Source of the DNA: GWA2-46-15 sp964551525
GTDB taxonomy: Bacteria; Patescibacteriota; Minisyncoccia; Minisyncoccales; GWA2-46-15
Direction: 5' to 3'
NCBI GenBank assembly: GCA_964551525.1
Contig: CAZKCH010000003.1
Location: 1 to 46,777 of the forward strand
DNA length: 46,777 bases
Shown: in pieces, positions 22,919-31,888 of the stretch
Layout: each line of letters starts with the position of its first letter
Position numbering within the stretch: position 1 is the first letter of the stretch
Position numbers and translations under genes: made by a program
Notes under the pieces: model-generated
What the model was told of the DNA's origin: nothing
Seen by the model: only the letters and a program-made list of their open reading frames with translations
The model's database searches: none

Positions 22919-25900
22919 TTACTTTTTGAAGCCGGTGCCGGCCGGAATTAATTTTCCAATAATGACATTTTCCTTCAAGCCCTGGAGCCGGTCTTCTTTG
23001 CCGCAAATGGCAGCCGAGATTAAAATGCGCGAGGTCTCAATAAAGGAAGCGGCAGACAAGAAACTATCGGTCGCCAAAGCCACCTTGGAAATGCCCATCA
23101 AAACCGGCAAAGCGACAATTTCTTTTTTGCCCTCTTTCTTCAGTTTTTTATTCTCTTCGGCAATGCGGGTATGGCTGATAATTTCCCCGGCAATAAACTG
23201 GCTGTCGCCCGAGTCCTTGACTTTACAGCGGGAAAACATCTGCCTGACAATCACTTCCAAATGTTTGTCGTGAATCGAAGCGCCCTGGGAAGCATAAATG
23301 CGCTGGACCTCAGTAATAATATGTTTTTGCGTCAGCCCGGGCCCGACGGCCTTAAACAGCTCTTTCAAATCGGCATTGCCTTCGGACAATGACTGGCCGG
23401 CCACGATCGTATCCCCGGCTTTAATTAAGATCTCTCTGCCCGCCGGCAACTCATATTCAATCACGTCATTATTTTTTGTCTTCTTTGACCTTGCTTTTTT
23501 ATCCGCCGAGCTTTCTCCTTCCGGCTTCACTTTAACAATGAGATTTTCCACTGACAAAACCTGGCCGTTAACCTGGGAAATCACTGCTTTGCCCAATGGC
23601 ACTCTTGATTCAAAAATTTCTTCCACCCGAGGCAAACCCATGGTGATATCAGCGCCGGCAATGCCGCCCAAATGAAACGTTTTCATCGTCAGCTGGGTGC
23701 CTGGTTCGCCAATGGCCTGGGCGGCAATAATGCCCACCGCCTCGCCCGTATCCACGATTTTATTAGTACCCAAGCTCCAGCCATAACAATGCTGGCAAAC
23801 GCCTCTTAAAAGTTTGCAGGTCAGGGGCGAACGGCAATGAACCGCGGCAATATTGTTTTTCACGATTTCTTTGCCTTTTTCCCAATCAATAAATTCGCCT
23901 TTTTTAACAATCAGCTTTTTTTCTTTTCCCACCTCGGCCTGGCTATAAACATCTTCCAAACAAATCCGGCCGATAATTTTCAAAAGAAAGTTCTGGCCGA
24001 TGTCTTCCGCTTCTTTCCTCACAAAAACCATGCCTTTATTATCGCCGCAATCCTTTTCCTCAACAATAACTTCATGGCTGACATCAGCCAAGCGCCGCGT
24101 CAGATAACCGGCCGTCGAAGTCCGCAAAGCCGTGTCGGCCGTGCCTTTTCTCGCCCCGTGAGTAGAAAGAAAGTATTCCAAAACATCAAGGCCTTCTTTA
24201 TAAGAATGTTTGATCGGTAATTCAATGATCCGGCCGACCGGGTTAATCACCAGTCCTTTCATACCCGCCATCTGCACCGGCTGGGCCCAAGAGCCGCGGG
24301 AGCCGGAATCAATAATGGCAAACACCGGCCCGTCCAAGGGCAAGGTTTTGGGCACCAGTTTTTCTATTTCTGATTTTGTTTTTTGCCAAATCTCAATGGA
24401 ACGCTGATATTTTTCATCGCGGGAAAGCAAACCCTTTAAAAAATGGCTGTCTAATTGAGCGATTTCTTTTTCCGCCGCTTCAATTAATTTCGGTTTTTCT
24501 TCCGGCACTTTCAAATCATCCATGCCCCAGCTGATGCCCGAACGGGTGGCGCCGTCAAAACCAACGTTTTTGATGCTGTCCAGAATCGGCGGCGCTTTCT
24601 CAATCGTGTATTTATCAATCACTTCTCTCACCAATTCTTCCAGTTTTTTGGAATTCATTTCCTTATTTTGGAAAGGAAAATCCTCGGGCAAGGCCTCGTT
24701 GAAAATCAACCGGCCCACGCTGGTGGAAATAAACCGCCCTGATTCGTCTTTTATCTTTCCCGACTGATTCTGAATTTTTATTTCTGCCTTGATATCAATT
24801 TCTCCCATTTCATAAGATAACTCCGCTTCTTCGGGCGCTCCAAAAACCCGGCCTTCGCCCTTAGCGCCCGGTTTAAGTTTCATCAACCAATAAGCGCCAA
24901 GAACGATTTCCTGGGTCGGACTGACAATGGGCAAACCGGTGGCCGGCTTGAGCAAGTTTTTCGATGAGAGCATAATGTCCCTCGCTTCTGCCTGCGCCTC
25001 TTCTGATAAGGGCAAATGAACCGCCATCTGGTCGCCGTCAAAATCAGCATTGAACGCCCGGCAAACAAGAGGATGAAGCCGGATAGCATTACCTTCAATC
25101 AGAATCGGCTTAAAGGCCTGAATGCCCAGCCGATGCAAAGTCGGCGCCCGATTTAAAAGCACGTGTTTGCCTTGAACCACTTCCTCCAAGATCGCCCAGA
25201 TATCATCTGTTTCCTGCTCAATCAAGCGGGAAGCGCCCCTCACATTAAAAGCCAATTCTTTGTCCAAAATTCTTTTAATGACAAAGGGTTTAAAAAGCTC
25301 CAAGGCCATTTTCTTAGGAATGCCGACCTGGTGCAAAGCCAAATCCGGGCCAACCACAATCACTGACCGGCCGGAATAATCAACTCTTTTGCCGAGCAAA
25401 TTTTGGCGGAAGCGGCCCTGTTTGCCTTTCAAAATATCTGCCAATGATTTCAAAAGCCGCCGGCCGCCCGTAGTCGCCTTAGTCATCGTCCCTTTTCTCA
25501 TCGTGTTATCAATCAAAGCGTCAACCGCTTCCTGCAACATTCTTTTTTCATTGCGGACAATCACTTCCGGCGCCCCGATCTCGAGCAAATATTTTAAACG
25601 ATTGTTCCTGTTGATAACGCGGCGGTAAAGATCATTCAAATCAGAAGAAGCGTAGCGGCCGCCGTCCAATTGGACCATGGGCCTCAAGTCGGGCGGCAGA
25701 ATCGGCAAAACCGTCACGAACATCCATTCCGGCCTGATGCCGGCCCTTTCCATACCCTGGAAAAGCTTTAGCTGTCTCAAGATTTTTCTTTTTTGCAAAG
25801 GCGTGGCTTCTTCCAACCCTATTTTTAATTCATGGATCCGCTTTTTTAAATCAACTTCGCTGAAAATCTTTCTCAACACTTCTCCGCCCGTGCCCGCTTC

Positions 25901-26590
25901 AAAACACTGGCCGTATTTCAAAGACAGATCGAAGTAATCGGCTTCTGATAAAATCCGCAAAACCTTGATGCCCTGAACATCTTCTTTGGCCTTGTCCCGC
26001 GCCTCTTTCAAATCATGGTCTTCTTTCTTGTCTCCCTTCTTTTCTTCTTTTTTCTCTTCTTTATTCTTTCCTTTTCCCTCTTTTTCACCTGTTTTATGCC
26101 TCGTGGTTTGCGTTTTCAGTTTCATCTGGTATTCCTTCTCGATCTGCTCCAAAAGATTCTTTTTCGCTTCTTCATTCACCTTAACGACAATATAAGCGTT
26201 GAAATAAATGACTTTTTCCAAATGGATCATGGGCAAATCCAAAATCTGACCCATTCTTGACGGCACGCCCCGCAAAAACCAGATGTGGGAGACCGGCGTG
26301 GCTAATTTGATATGGCCCATTCTTTCCCGCCGCACTGCCGCCTTGGTCACTTCCACGCCGCACTTGTCGCAGATAATACCTTTGTGCCTGATGCCGCGGT
26401 ATTTGCCGCAATAACATTCATAATCCTTTTCCGGCCCAAAAATCTTTTCGTCAAAAAGCCCTTCTTTTTCCGAGCGCTGGGTGCGATAATTGATTGTTTC
26501 CGGCTTCGTTACCTCGCCATGAGACCATGACAAAATCTCCTCGGGCGAGGCCAATTTGATTCTGATCGCTTCGATGTCGAAAACCCGCAT
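22919..26590 (-). CDS. rpoC: RNA polymerase subunit beta-prime
   Basis: 1223 residues, catalytic large subunit of RNA polymerase. N-terminal zinc ribbon with C59, C61, C74 and C77; the lid/rudder region; the catalytic Mg loop NADFDGDQMAVH (starting at 514); the trigger loop near DTALRTSTAGYLTRRLADVSHEV; the second cysteine cluster HCRSPLTCKLLRGVCQHCYGW; and the C-terminal GEPGTQLTMKTFHLGGIAG. A lysine/glutamate-rich insertion (about 155-205) lies in the clamp, longer and more charged than in model bacteria. It is 29 bases downstream of rpoB, so the two are co-transcribed. Confidence 0.98.
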   Translation of the reverse strand: MRVFDIEAIRIKLASPEEILSWSHGEVTKPETINYRTQRSEKEGLFDEKIFGPEKDYECYCGKYRGIRHKGIICDKCGVEVTKAAVRRERMGHIKLATPVSHIWFLRGVPSRMGQILDLPMIHLEKVIYFNAYIVVKVNEEAKKNLLEQIEKEYQMKLKTQTTRHKTGEKEGKGKNKEEKKEEKKGDKKEDHDLKEARDKAKEDVQGIKVLRILSEADYFDLSLKYGQCFEAGTGGEVLRKIFSEVDLKKRIHELKIGLEEATPLQKRKILRQLKLFQGMERAGIRPEWMFVTVLPILPPDLRPMVQLDGGRYASSDLNDLYRRVINRNNRLKYLLEIGAPEVIVRNEKRMLQEAVDALIDNTMRKGTMTKATTGGRRLLKSLADILKGKQGRFRQNLLGKRVDYSGRSVIVVGPDLALHQVGIPKKMALELFKPFVIKRILDKELAFNVRGASRLIEQETDDIWAILEEVVQGKHVLLNRAPTLHRLGIQAFKPILIEGNAIRLHPLVCRAFNADFDGDQMAVHLPLSEEAQAEARDIMLSSKNLLKPATGLPIVSPTQEIVLGAYWLMKLKPGAKGEGRVFGAPEEAELSYEMGEIDIKAEIKIQNQSGKIKDESGRFISTSVGRLIFNEALPEDFPFQNKEMNSKKLEELVREVIDKYTIEKAPPILDSIKNVGFDGATRSGISWGMDDLKVPEEKPKLIEAAEKEIAQLDSHFLKGLLSRDEKYQRSIEIWQKTKSEIEKLVPKTLPLDGPVFAIIDSGSRGSWAQPVQMAGMKGLVINPVGRIIELPIKHSYKEGLDVLEYFLSTHGARKGTADTALRTSTAGYLTRRLADVSHEVIVEEKDCGDNKGMVFVRKEAEDIGQNFLLKIIGRICLEDVYSQAEVGKEKKLIVKKGEFIDWEKGKEIVKNNIAAVHCRSPLTCKLLRGVCQHCYGWSLGTNKIVDTGEAVGIIAAQAIGEPGTQLTMKTFHLGGIAGADITMGLPRVEEIFESRVPLGKAVISQVNGQVLSVENLIVKVKPEGESSADKKARSKKTKNNDVIEYELPAGREILIKAGDTIVAGQSLSEGNADLKELFKAVGPGLTQKHIITEVQRIYASQGASIHDKHLEVIVRQMFSRCKVKDSGDSQFIAGEIISHTRIAEENKKLKKEGKKEIVALPVLMGISKVALATDSFLSAASFIETSRILISAAICGKEDRLQGLKENVIIGKLIPAGTGFKK

Positions 26591-26619
26591 TTGTTTAGGT
26601 TAATTAGAAATTAGAATAA

Positions 26620-29600
26620 TTAATCTTTCGTTTGATCTTCTCTTTCTTCTTTAATTTTCTCCTTGACTTCCACGGCCAAACCCAATGATTTCAATTCGGC
26701 CACCAATAAATTGAAAGAAGCGGGGATGCTGGGATTTCTGATCGGCTCGCCTTTCAAGATTGATTCATAGCTGGCGGCCCGGCCCGGCACGTCGTCTGAT
26801 TTAATGGTTAAAATTTCCTGCAAAGTATGGGCGGCGCCATAACCCTCGAGCGCCCAAACCTCCATTTCGCCGAAGCGCTGGCCGCCGAATTGCGATTTGC
26901 CGCCCAAGGGCTGCTGGGTAATCAAAGAATAAGGGCCAATGGAACGCATGTGGATTTTATCCTCCACCATATGGATCAATTGCATCATATAGATTTCCCC
27001 GACCGTTACCCGATCCGGAAAAGCCAAGCCGGTCCGGCCGTCAAAAACCCTTAATTTGCCGTCTTCGGGATAGCCGGCTTTTTTCAATTCCTCTTTAATA
27101 TCTGCTTCCACTGCCCCCAGTAAAGCCGGGGTGACGGCCCGGTAACCGAGTTTCTTGGCCGCTAATCCCAAATGGGTTTCCAAAATCTGGCCTAAGTTCA
27201 TTCTCGAAGCCACGCTCAAAGGATTCAAAACAATATCCACGGGCGTACCGTCTTCCAAAAACGGCATTTCTTCTTCGGGCAAAACCGTGGAAATCACGCC
27301 TTTATTGCCGTGACGGCCGGCTAATTTGTCCCCGGCTTGAATTTTCCTCAACTCTGCCATTTCTACCTGAATCCTTTTTAATATTCCCGGCTCCAATTGA
27401 GCGCCCTTTTCCCTTTCCCAGGTTCTGACATTAATGACCCGGCCCCGCTTGCCGTATTCCAAAAGCAAAGAAGTGTCCTTAACTTCCCTGGCCCGTTCGC
27501 CGAAAATGGCGCGCAAAAGCCGTTCTTCCGGAGTCAAATCCGTTTCACCCTTGGGCGAAATCTTGCCCACTAAAATATCATGGGAGCCGACTTCGGCGCC
27601 GATTCTAACAATGCCCTCTGAGTCCAAGTCCTTTAGTTTTTCCTCGCTGACATTAGGAATATCTCCGGTGGTCATTTCCGGACCCAGTTTTGTTTCTCTG
27701 ATATCGCAAAAAAAGTTTTCCAAATGGATAGAGGCGTAAACATCTTCTTTAATTATCCTTTCTGACAGGATAATCGCGTCTTCAAAATTCCTGCCCCGCC
27801 AAGGCACAAAAGCAACCAAAATATTTCTGCCCAAAGCCAGCCAGCCGTTTTCAATGGCGGCGCCGTCAGTCAAGACCTGGCCGGTTTTTACTTTCTCCCC
27901 TTTTTTAACAATGGGCCGCTGGTGAAAACAAGTATATTGATTTGTCCTCACAAAAGTCCTTAATAAGTATTCGGTGGAAACCCTTGTTTTCTGGTTTTGA
28001 GTTTTAATATGGCTGCCATCCACTTCCGTCACCACTCCCTCGTCTTTGGCAATTAAAACCTGGCCCGAATCCTCTGCCACTCTCGGCTCCACGCCGGTGC
28101 AAACCAAGGGCGCTTCCGGATTCAAAAGCGGCACGGCTTGGCGTTGCATATTTGATCCCATCAAAGCGCGGTTGGCATCATCGTTTTGCAAAAAAGGAAT
28201 CATGGCCGTGCCGGCGGAAATCGCTTGTTTGGAGGAAACGTCAATGAAATCAATTTTTTCTTTTTCGATCTGGCCCGGTTCGCCGTGAATCCTCGCCGTT
28301 ACTTTAGCCGGAATAATTTTCCCGTCTTTATCAAGCGGCGTGCCGGCGTGGGCAATGCTATACCGCTCTTCTTCATAAGCATTTAAATAATGGACTTGGG
28401 AAGTAACTTTGGTTTTATCTACTTTAAAGTAAGGTGTTTCTAAAAATCCTAGAGAATTAATCCGAGCAAAGCAAGCCATGTGGGAAATTAAACCCACATT
28501 CTGGCCCTCGGGCGTCTGGATCGGGCAAATGCGGCCATAATGCGACGGTTGAACGTCCCTCACTTCCAGCCCGGCTCTTTCCCGAGCTAAACCGCCCGGC
28601 CCGGTGGCGGACAAACGCCGCTTGTGTTCCAACTCGGCCAAAGGATTTTCATTGTCCATAAACTGGCACAATTGGCTCGAAGTGAAAAATTCTTTGATTA
28701 CCGCCATTAACGGCCTCGGATTAATCAATTGCGCCGGCATCATCATCCCTTCTTCAATAGTTGACATTCTGTCTTTGATAATTCTTTCCATGCGTAAAAG
28801 CCCGACTCGCATCCGGTTCTGCAAAACCTCGGCTGAGGTCCTGACGCGCCGGTTGCCTAAATGATCAATCGGATCCGCCACTGCTCCGGGCGTATTATTG
28901 AGACGGATGACTTCACGAATAACCGCCACAATATCTTCCGGCTTTAAAACCCGATCTTTGATGGTGATTTCTTCTTCTTTCTTGGCTTTCTGGTCAAATC
29001 TTTGACTCACCCGCCAACGGCCCACTTTTGACAAATCATACCTTTCAAAATTGAAAAACATGCTTTCAATCAGTTCCCGAGCCGTATCCGGCGTGACTAA
29101 ATCGCCTGGTCTCAATCGTTCGTAAATTTCCACCAAGGCCTCGGCTTGATTGTGAGAAGGATCTTTTTTAATTGTCTCCTCAATGTATTTAATATCCGGA
29201 TCATTATCAACGGTCTGGAAAAGCTCTTTTAGGGCCTGGTCATTGGCAATGCCAAAGGCGCGCAAAATGGTGGTCGCCGCCACTTTTCTTTTGCGGTCGA
29301 TTTTAACGCCGATAAAACCCGAGGCATCGCTTTCCATTTCCAGCCAAGCGCCGCGATTGGGAATAATTTTCGCGCCAAAACATTTTCGTCCGCCCAATTG
29401 CTGGCTGGTGAAAAACACGCCCGGGGAACGGATGAGCTGAGAAATCGCCACCCGCTCCACGCCATTGACAATAAAAGTACCTCGCTCGGTCATCAAAGGG
29501 AAATCGGCTAAAAAGACCTCCTGCTCTTTGGTTTCTTTGGTCCGGATATTGACTAAGCGCGCCTTGACCCGCAAAGACGCTTCGTAAGAACCGTTATCGA

Positions 29601-29820
29601 GTTTGGCTTCCAAATCATCTTTATATTTCGGCTCCTCGATTTTAAAATCCGAAAACCAGAGTTCAAATTCTTTTTTGGTGTAATCGCGGATGGGCGACAC
29701 CTCGCTGAAAAGTTCTTTAATGCCGTTTTTCAAAAGCCACTGCCAGCTATCTTTCTGGAGAGCGCAAAGGTAGGGAAGGCGGAAAGAAACCTTTGATTTA
29801 GAGAATGATTTTACCTGCAT
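26620..29820 (-). CDS. rpoB: RNA polymerase subunit beta
   Basis: 1066 residues. It has the rifampicin-pocket region SQLCQFMDNENPLAELEHKRRLSATGPGGLARERAGLEVRDV, the IQTPEG element, the active-site lysines in KLAGRHGNKGVIS, and the C-terminal GGKSQFGGQRFGEMEVWALEGYGAAHTLQE that joins RpoC. Q (not L) at the start of the SQLCQFMD motif and D in MDNENP fit a rifampicin-sensitive pattern, by analogy only. Size is small because lineage-specific insertions are missing. It has its own promoter with a 136-base leader. Confidence 0.98.
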   Translation of the reverse strand: MQVKSFSKSKVSFRLPYLCALQKDSWQWLLKNGIKELFSEVSPIRDYTKKEFELWFSDFKIEEPKYKDDLEAKLDNGSYEASLRVKARLVNIRTKETKEQEVFLADFPLMTERGTFIVNGVERVAISQLIRSPGVFFTSQQLGGRKCFGAKIIPNRGAWLEMESDASGFIGVKIDRKRKVAATTILRAFGIANDQALKELFQTVDNDPDIKYIEETIKKDPSHNQAEALVEIYERLRPGDLVTPDTARELIESMFFNFERYDLSKVGRWRVSQRFDQKAKKEEEITIKDRVLKPEDIVAVIREVIRLNNTPGAVADPIDHLGNRRVRTSAEVLQNRMRVGLLRMERIIKDRMSTIEEGMMMPAQLINPRPLMAVIKEFFTSSQLCQFMDNENPLAELEHKRRLSATGPGGLARERAGLEVRDVQPSHYGRICPIQTPEGQNVGLISHMACFARINSLGFLETPYFKVDKTKVTSQVHYLNAYEEERYSIAHAGTPLDKDGKIIPAKVTARIHGEPGQIEKEKIDFIDVSSKQAISAGTAMIPFLQNDDANRALMGSNMQRQAVPLLNPEAPLVCTGVEPRVAEDSGQVLIAKDEGVVTEVDGSHIKTQNQKTRVSTEYLLRTFVRTNQYTCFHQRPIVKKGEKVKTGQVLTDGAAIENGWLALGRNILVAFVPWRGRNFEDAIILSERIIKEDVYASIHLENFFCDIRETKLGPEMTTGDIPNVSEEKLKDLDSEGIVRIGAEVGSHDILVGKISPKGETDLTPEERLLRAIFGERAREVKDTSLLLEYGKRGRVINVRTWEREKGAQLEPGILKRIQVEMAELRKIQAGDKLAGRHGNKGVISTVLPEEEMPFLEDGTPVDIVLNPLSVASRMNLGQILETHLGLAAKKLGYRAVTPALLGAVEADIKEELKKAGYPEDGKLRVFDGRTGLAFPDRVTVGEIYMMQLIHMVEDKIHMRSIGPYSLITQQPLGGKSQFGGQRFGEMEVWALEGYGAAHTLQEILTIKSDDVPGRAASYESILKGEPIRNPSIPASFNLLVAELKSLGLAVEVKEKIKEEREDQTKD

Positions 29821-29956
29821 AGTAAAAAATGTTTACCTTTGGGTATGGATAAGGCAAAAAACCCCTTTTAAGTCGGGGGCTGAAAAAAAACAATTTTTAA
29901 AGATTGAGTCGCCTTGACACTAAGGTCAAAGTTTTAAACTTTTAAAAAAGCGCAGT
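29821..29956 (-). promoter_or_regulatory. Structured 5' leader of rpoB
   Basis: From the predicted transcription start (about 29956) to the ATG the leader is about 136 bases. In mRNA order it holds the palindrome AAAGTTT-A-AACTTT type (29928-29942), a small CCTT/AAGG hairpin, and a terminator-like element (29856-29879): CCCC, a loop, GGGG and TTTTTT, about 35 bases before the ATG. No ribosomal protein gene precedes rpoB here, so an L10-type leader is not expected. Confidence 0.5.
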
Positions 29957-29962
29957 ACCTTC

Positions 29963-29992
29963 ATTATAAGCACAACTCCTTATTCCCGTCAA
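29963..29992 (-). promoter_or_regulatory. Promoter of rpoB-rpoC
   Basis: Minus-strand TTGACG (29987-29992), an 18-base spacer and a perfect TATAAT (29963-29968). It lies only 11 bases from the inner edge of the insertion sequence remnant that begins at about 30004, so the insertion left the promoter intact. Confidence 0.75.
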
Positions 29993-30003
29993 CCCCCTGT
30001 ACT

Positions 30004-31043
30004 GGTTCATGACATATGATACACTTGCCACCACATGAAAGGCAGGTACAATGGTTGCCGTATGACTATCTACGGCACAGTAATTCCCCGAGCCCGGTCA
30101 ATCGCCTCCTGAGCTTGGCGGACAGAATCGTTAACCGCTAAGGCGAGATATAAGATGAAGATATTGGATTGGCATCGGATTCACGGAAACAATGCCTCTC
30201 TGCTGCAAGACATTTTGGTCTGGGAAGAATGACAATCCGGAGATGGTTAAAAAGGATTAAGACAATCGGCATCGTCGGTCTTAACGAATATTCCCGTAAG
30301 CCCAAAAGATTAAGGCAACCGACCACGAGTTGGGAGATAGTCAGTCAAACCGTTGAATTAAGACAACAATATCCGGCCTGGTCAAAGTATAAGCTGCAGA
30401 TTCTTTTAGAAAGACGGGGGATAAAAACATCGGTTAGCACGGTGGGACGAATTCTAAAAAGAAAGAGTTTGATCAACCGCAAGATTTCGCAAAAGAGGAG
30501 GAAAGCGGCTTTAAGGCCCAAAGCCAGGTTTCCCAAGGGGTTGGTCATCTCTCGCCCCGGAGACATGATCCAGATAGACGTTAAGCATATCATGCTTGTG
30601 GGCGGACATAGGTTTTACCAGTTCACTGCCATTGACGTCCTGACTAAGTACCGGATCCTAAGGATCTATCCGTCGGAATCTTCCCGTAATGGCGCCGACT
30701 TCCTGAAAGAATGCCTGAAGGAATTTGAAAGAATGACCAAGGAATATGGATTACCTCACTACTTCATTTACCCAAGGAATCCAAAACAGAATACTTACGT
30801 GGAAATCTCTCACGGAGCGGATAAACGGGAATTCTACCAGTAAGGCAATGTTTGTTCTTTCCTGGAAACCATGCGAGAAAGAATCAAGGGAAGACAGCTC
30901 GTCTGGAACACGGTCAGACCCCACCAGGCGCTTAACTATCTGACGCCTACTGAATACCTGGCCAGACTCCAAACTATCCCGCTTCCTACTCGAGATTTCA
31001 TCACATTACAAACTTAACGAGGTGTATCAGATGTATCTGAACC
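30004..31043 (+). mobile_element. Decayed insertion sequence with IS481-like transposase
   Basis: About 1.04 kb. The left end GGTTCA...TGATACAC (30004-30024) and the right end GTGTATCA...TGAACC (31022-31043) are imperfect terminal inverted repeats. Between them lies a broken DDE transposase gene. I could not identify target-site duplications with confidence. Confidence 0.7.
30155..31017 (+). pseudogene. DDE integrase-type transposase, broken three times
   Basis: The natural start MKILDWHRIHGNNASL (ATG 30155) shifts frame near 30200, where one base appears to be lost. The next frame continues with AARHFGLGRMTIRRWLKR (helix-turn-helix) and a conserved integrase core containing the first catalytic Asp (MIQIDVKHI). 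The expected DNG/DNGSEF block with the second Asp is missing between FLKECLKEF and ERMTKEYGLPHYF, as if deleted between two KEF-coding repeats. An in-frame TAA (30841-30843) then interrupts before the recognisable tail GNVCSFLETMRE...VWNTVRPHQALNYLTPTEYLA. The protein cannot be active. Confidence 0.85.
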
Positions 31044-31066
31044 TGGACACCCCCGTCAAGTCCAAA

Positions 31067-31105
31067 AATAGCACCTCCAAAGATCGGATCTTTGTGAGTG
31101 CTATT
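31067..31105. repeat. REP-like hairpin, 3' flank of RAYT-1
   Basis: AATAGCAC and GTGCTATT form an outer 8 bp stem, then CTC faces TGA, then CAAAGAT-CGG-ATCTTTG forms an inner perfect 7 bp stem. It is 39 bases. The RAYT-1 stop codon TAG lies in the outer arm. It differs from the copy at 31846-31884 by one base. Confidence 0.9.
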
Positions 31106-31832
31106 CTGCTTCTATGATCGGGTCACTCAAGCTAACCGCATTTCTTCGATTATTCAAATATTGTTTTATAATTTTTAAACAATTATTCCCGCCGCCGATC
31201 ATCTCTATAAAAAGTTTTCTTTCTGTTACTGATGGGAAGTTTTTCTTTCCTAAATAATCTTGAAAGCTTGACCATTTATATCCCTTCAAAAAGCTAATCG
31301 CTTTTTTAAAATCCCTTATTCCGGTCTCTTTCCATTTCGGAAAAATAATTGCCAATGAGTTGCTATGGATATAAGAAAATACAATCATTAATTGTTCGTC
31401 GTTCTTAATGTGAACCGCCCTAAACTTTCCGGCAAAGAGATGCCCGCTTCTCTTTCGCCGCTTGTTAAAATATGTGGCATACCCAATCCCAAGTTTTTGG
31501 ATAAATTTACTTATGCCAGCTGATTTTAATTGCCGAACTAAAAGATGGATATGATTCGGCATTAAGCAAAAAGCCAAAACGTCTACTAACTTTTTACGTT
31601 CGAGTAACGGGATATTTTTCGGGACTAAATTCTTATTAATTTTGATTAGATTTTTAAATCGTTCTCGCTCTTTTCTCCGGTCACGGATAATAACCGGCGC
31701 TGACGTATTAAATTCAAATAATGAAAAGATCCCGCGATAATAATCCTCTTTATCTAAAAATATCCTCCGTTGTTCTACGCCTCTGAGAATAACATGATAA
31801 ATTTCTCCTTCGACTAAGAGTGGCCGATTCAT
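31101..31832 (-). CDS. REP-associated tyrosine transposase (RAYT-1)
   Basis: 243 residues from ATG 31832; the longer frame to 31859 starts with a TTG inside the flanking repeat. Y1 HUH fold of the TnpA_REP family: IYHVILRGVEQRRIF at the start, HUH motif MPNHIHLLV (H94, H96), and catalytic-tyrosine segment KLGIGYATYFNKRRKRSGHLFAGKF (Y118 or Y121). RAYTs bind and cleave REP hairpins as single-stranded DNA. The gene lies exactly between two near-identical 39-base hairpins, and its stop codon lies within one of them. The catalytic residues are intact. Confidence 0.9.
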   Translation of the reverse strand: MNRPLLVEGEIYHVILRGVEQRRIFLDKEDYYRGIFSLFEFNTSAPVIIRDRRKERERFKNLIKINKNLVPKNIPLLERKKLVDVLAFCLMPNHIHLLVRQLKSAGISKFIQKLGIGYATYFNKRRKRSGHLFAGKFRAVHIKNDEQLMIVFSYIHSNSLAIIFPKWKETGIRDFKKAISFLKGYKWSSFQDYLGKKNFPSVTERKLFIEMIGGGNNCLKIIKQYLNNRRNAVSLSDPIIEAE

Positions 31833-31845
31833 ACTTTTACATTGA

Positions 31846-31884
31846 AATAGCACCTCCAAAGATCGGATTTTTGTGAGTGCTATT
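31846..31884. repeat. REP-like hairpin, 5' flank of RAYT-1
   Basis: Same 39-base structure as 31067-31105 and in the same orientation: AATAGCAC...GTGCTATT with inner arms CAAAGAT and ATTTTTG, where one base change gives a G-T pair. Direct orientation at both ends suggests a unit that moved or was copied as a block. Confidence 0.9.
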
Positions 31885-31888
31885 TACG

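Noticed and set aside
30169..30843. Intact 224-residue integrase gene starting with TTG
   Set aside because: The start and end are artefacts of a frameshift and a nonsense codon; conserved transposase sequence continues on both sides, and the second catalytic Asp is missing.
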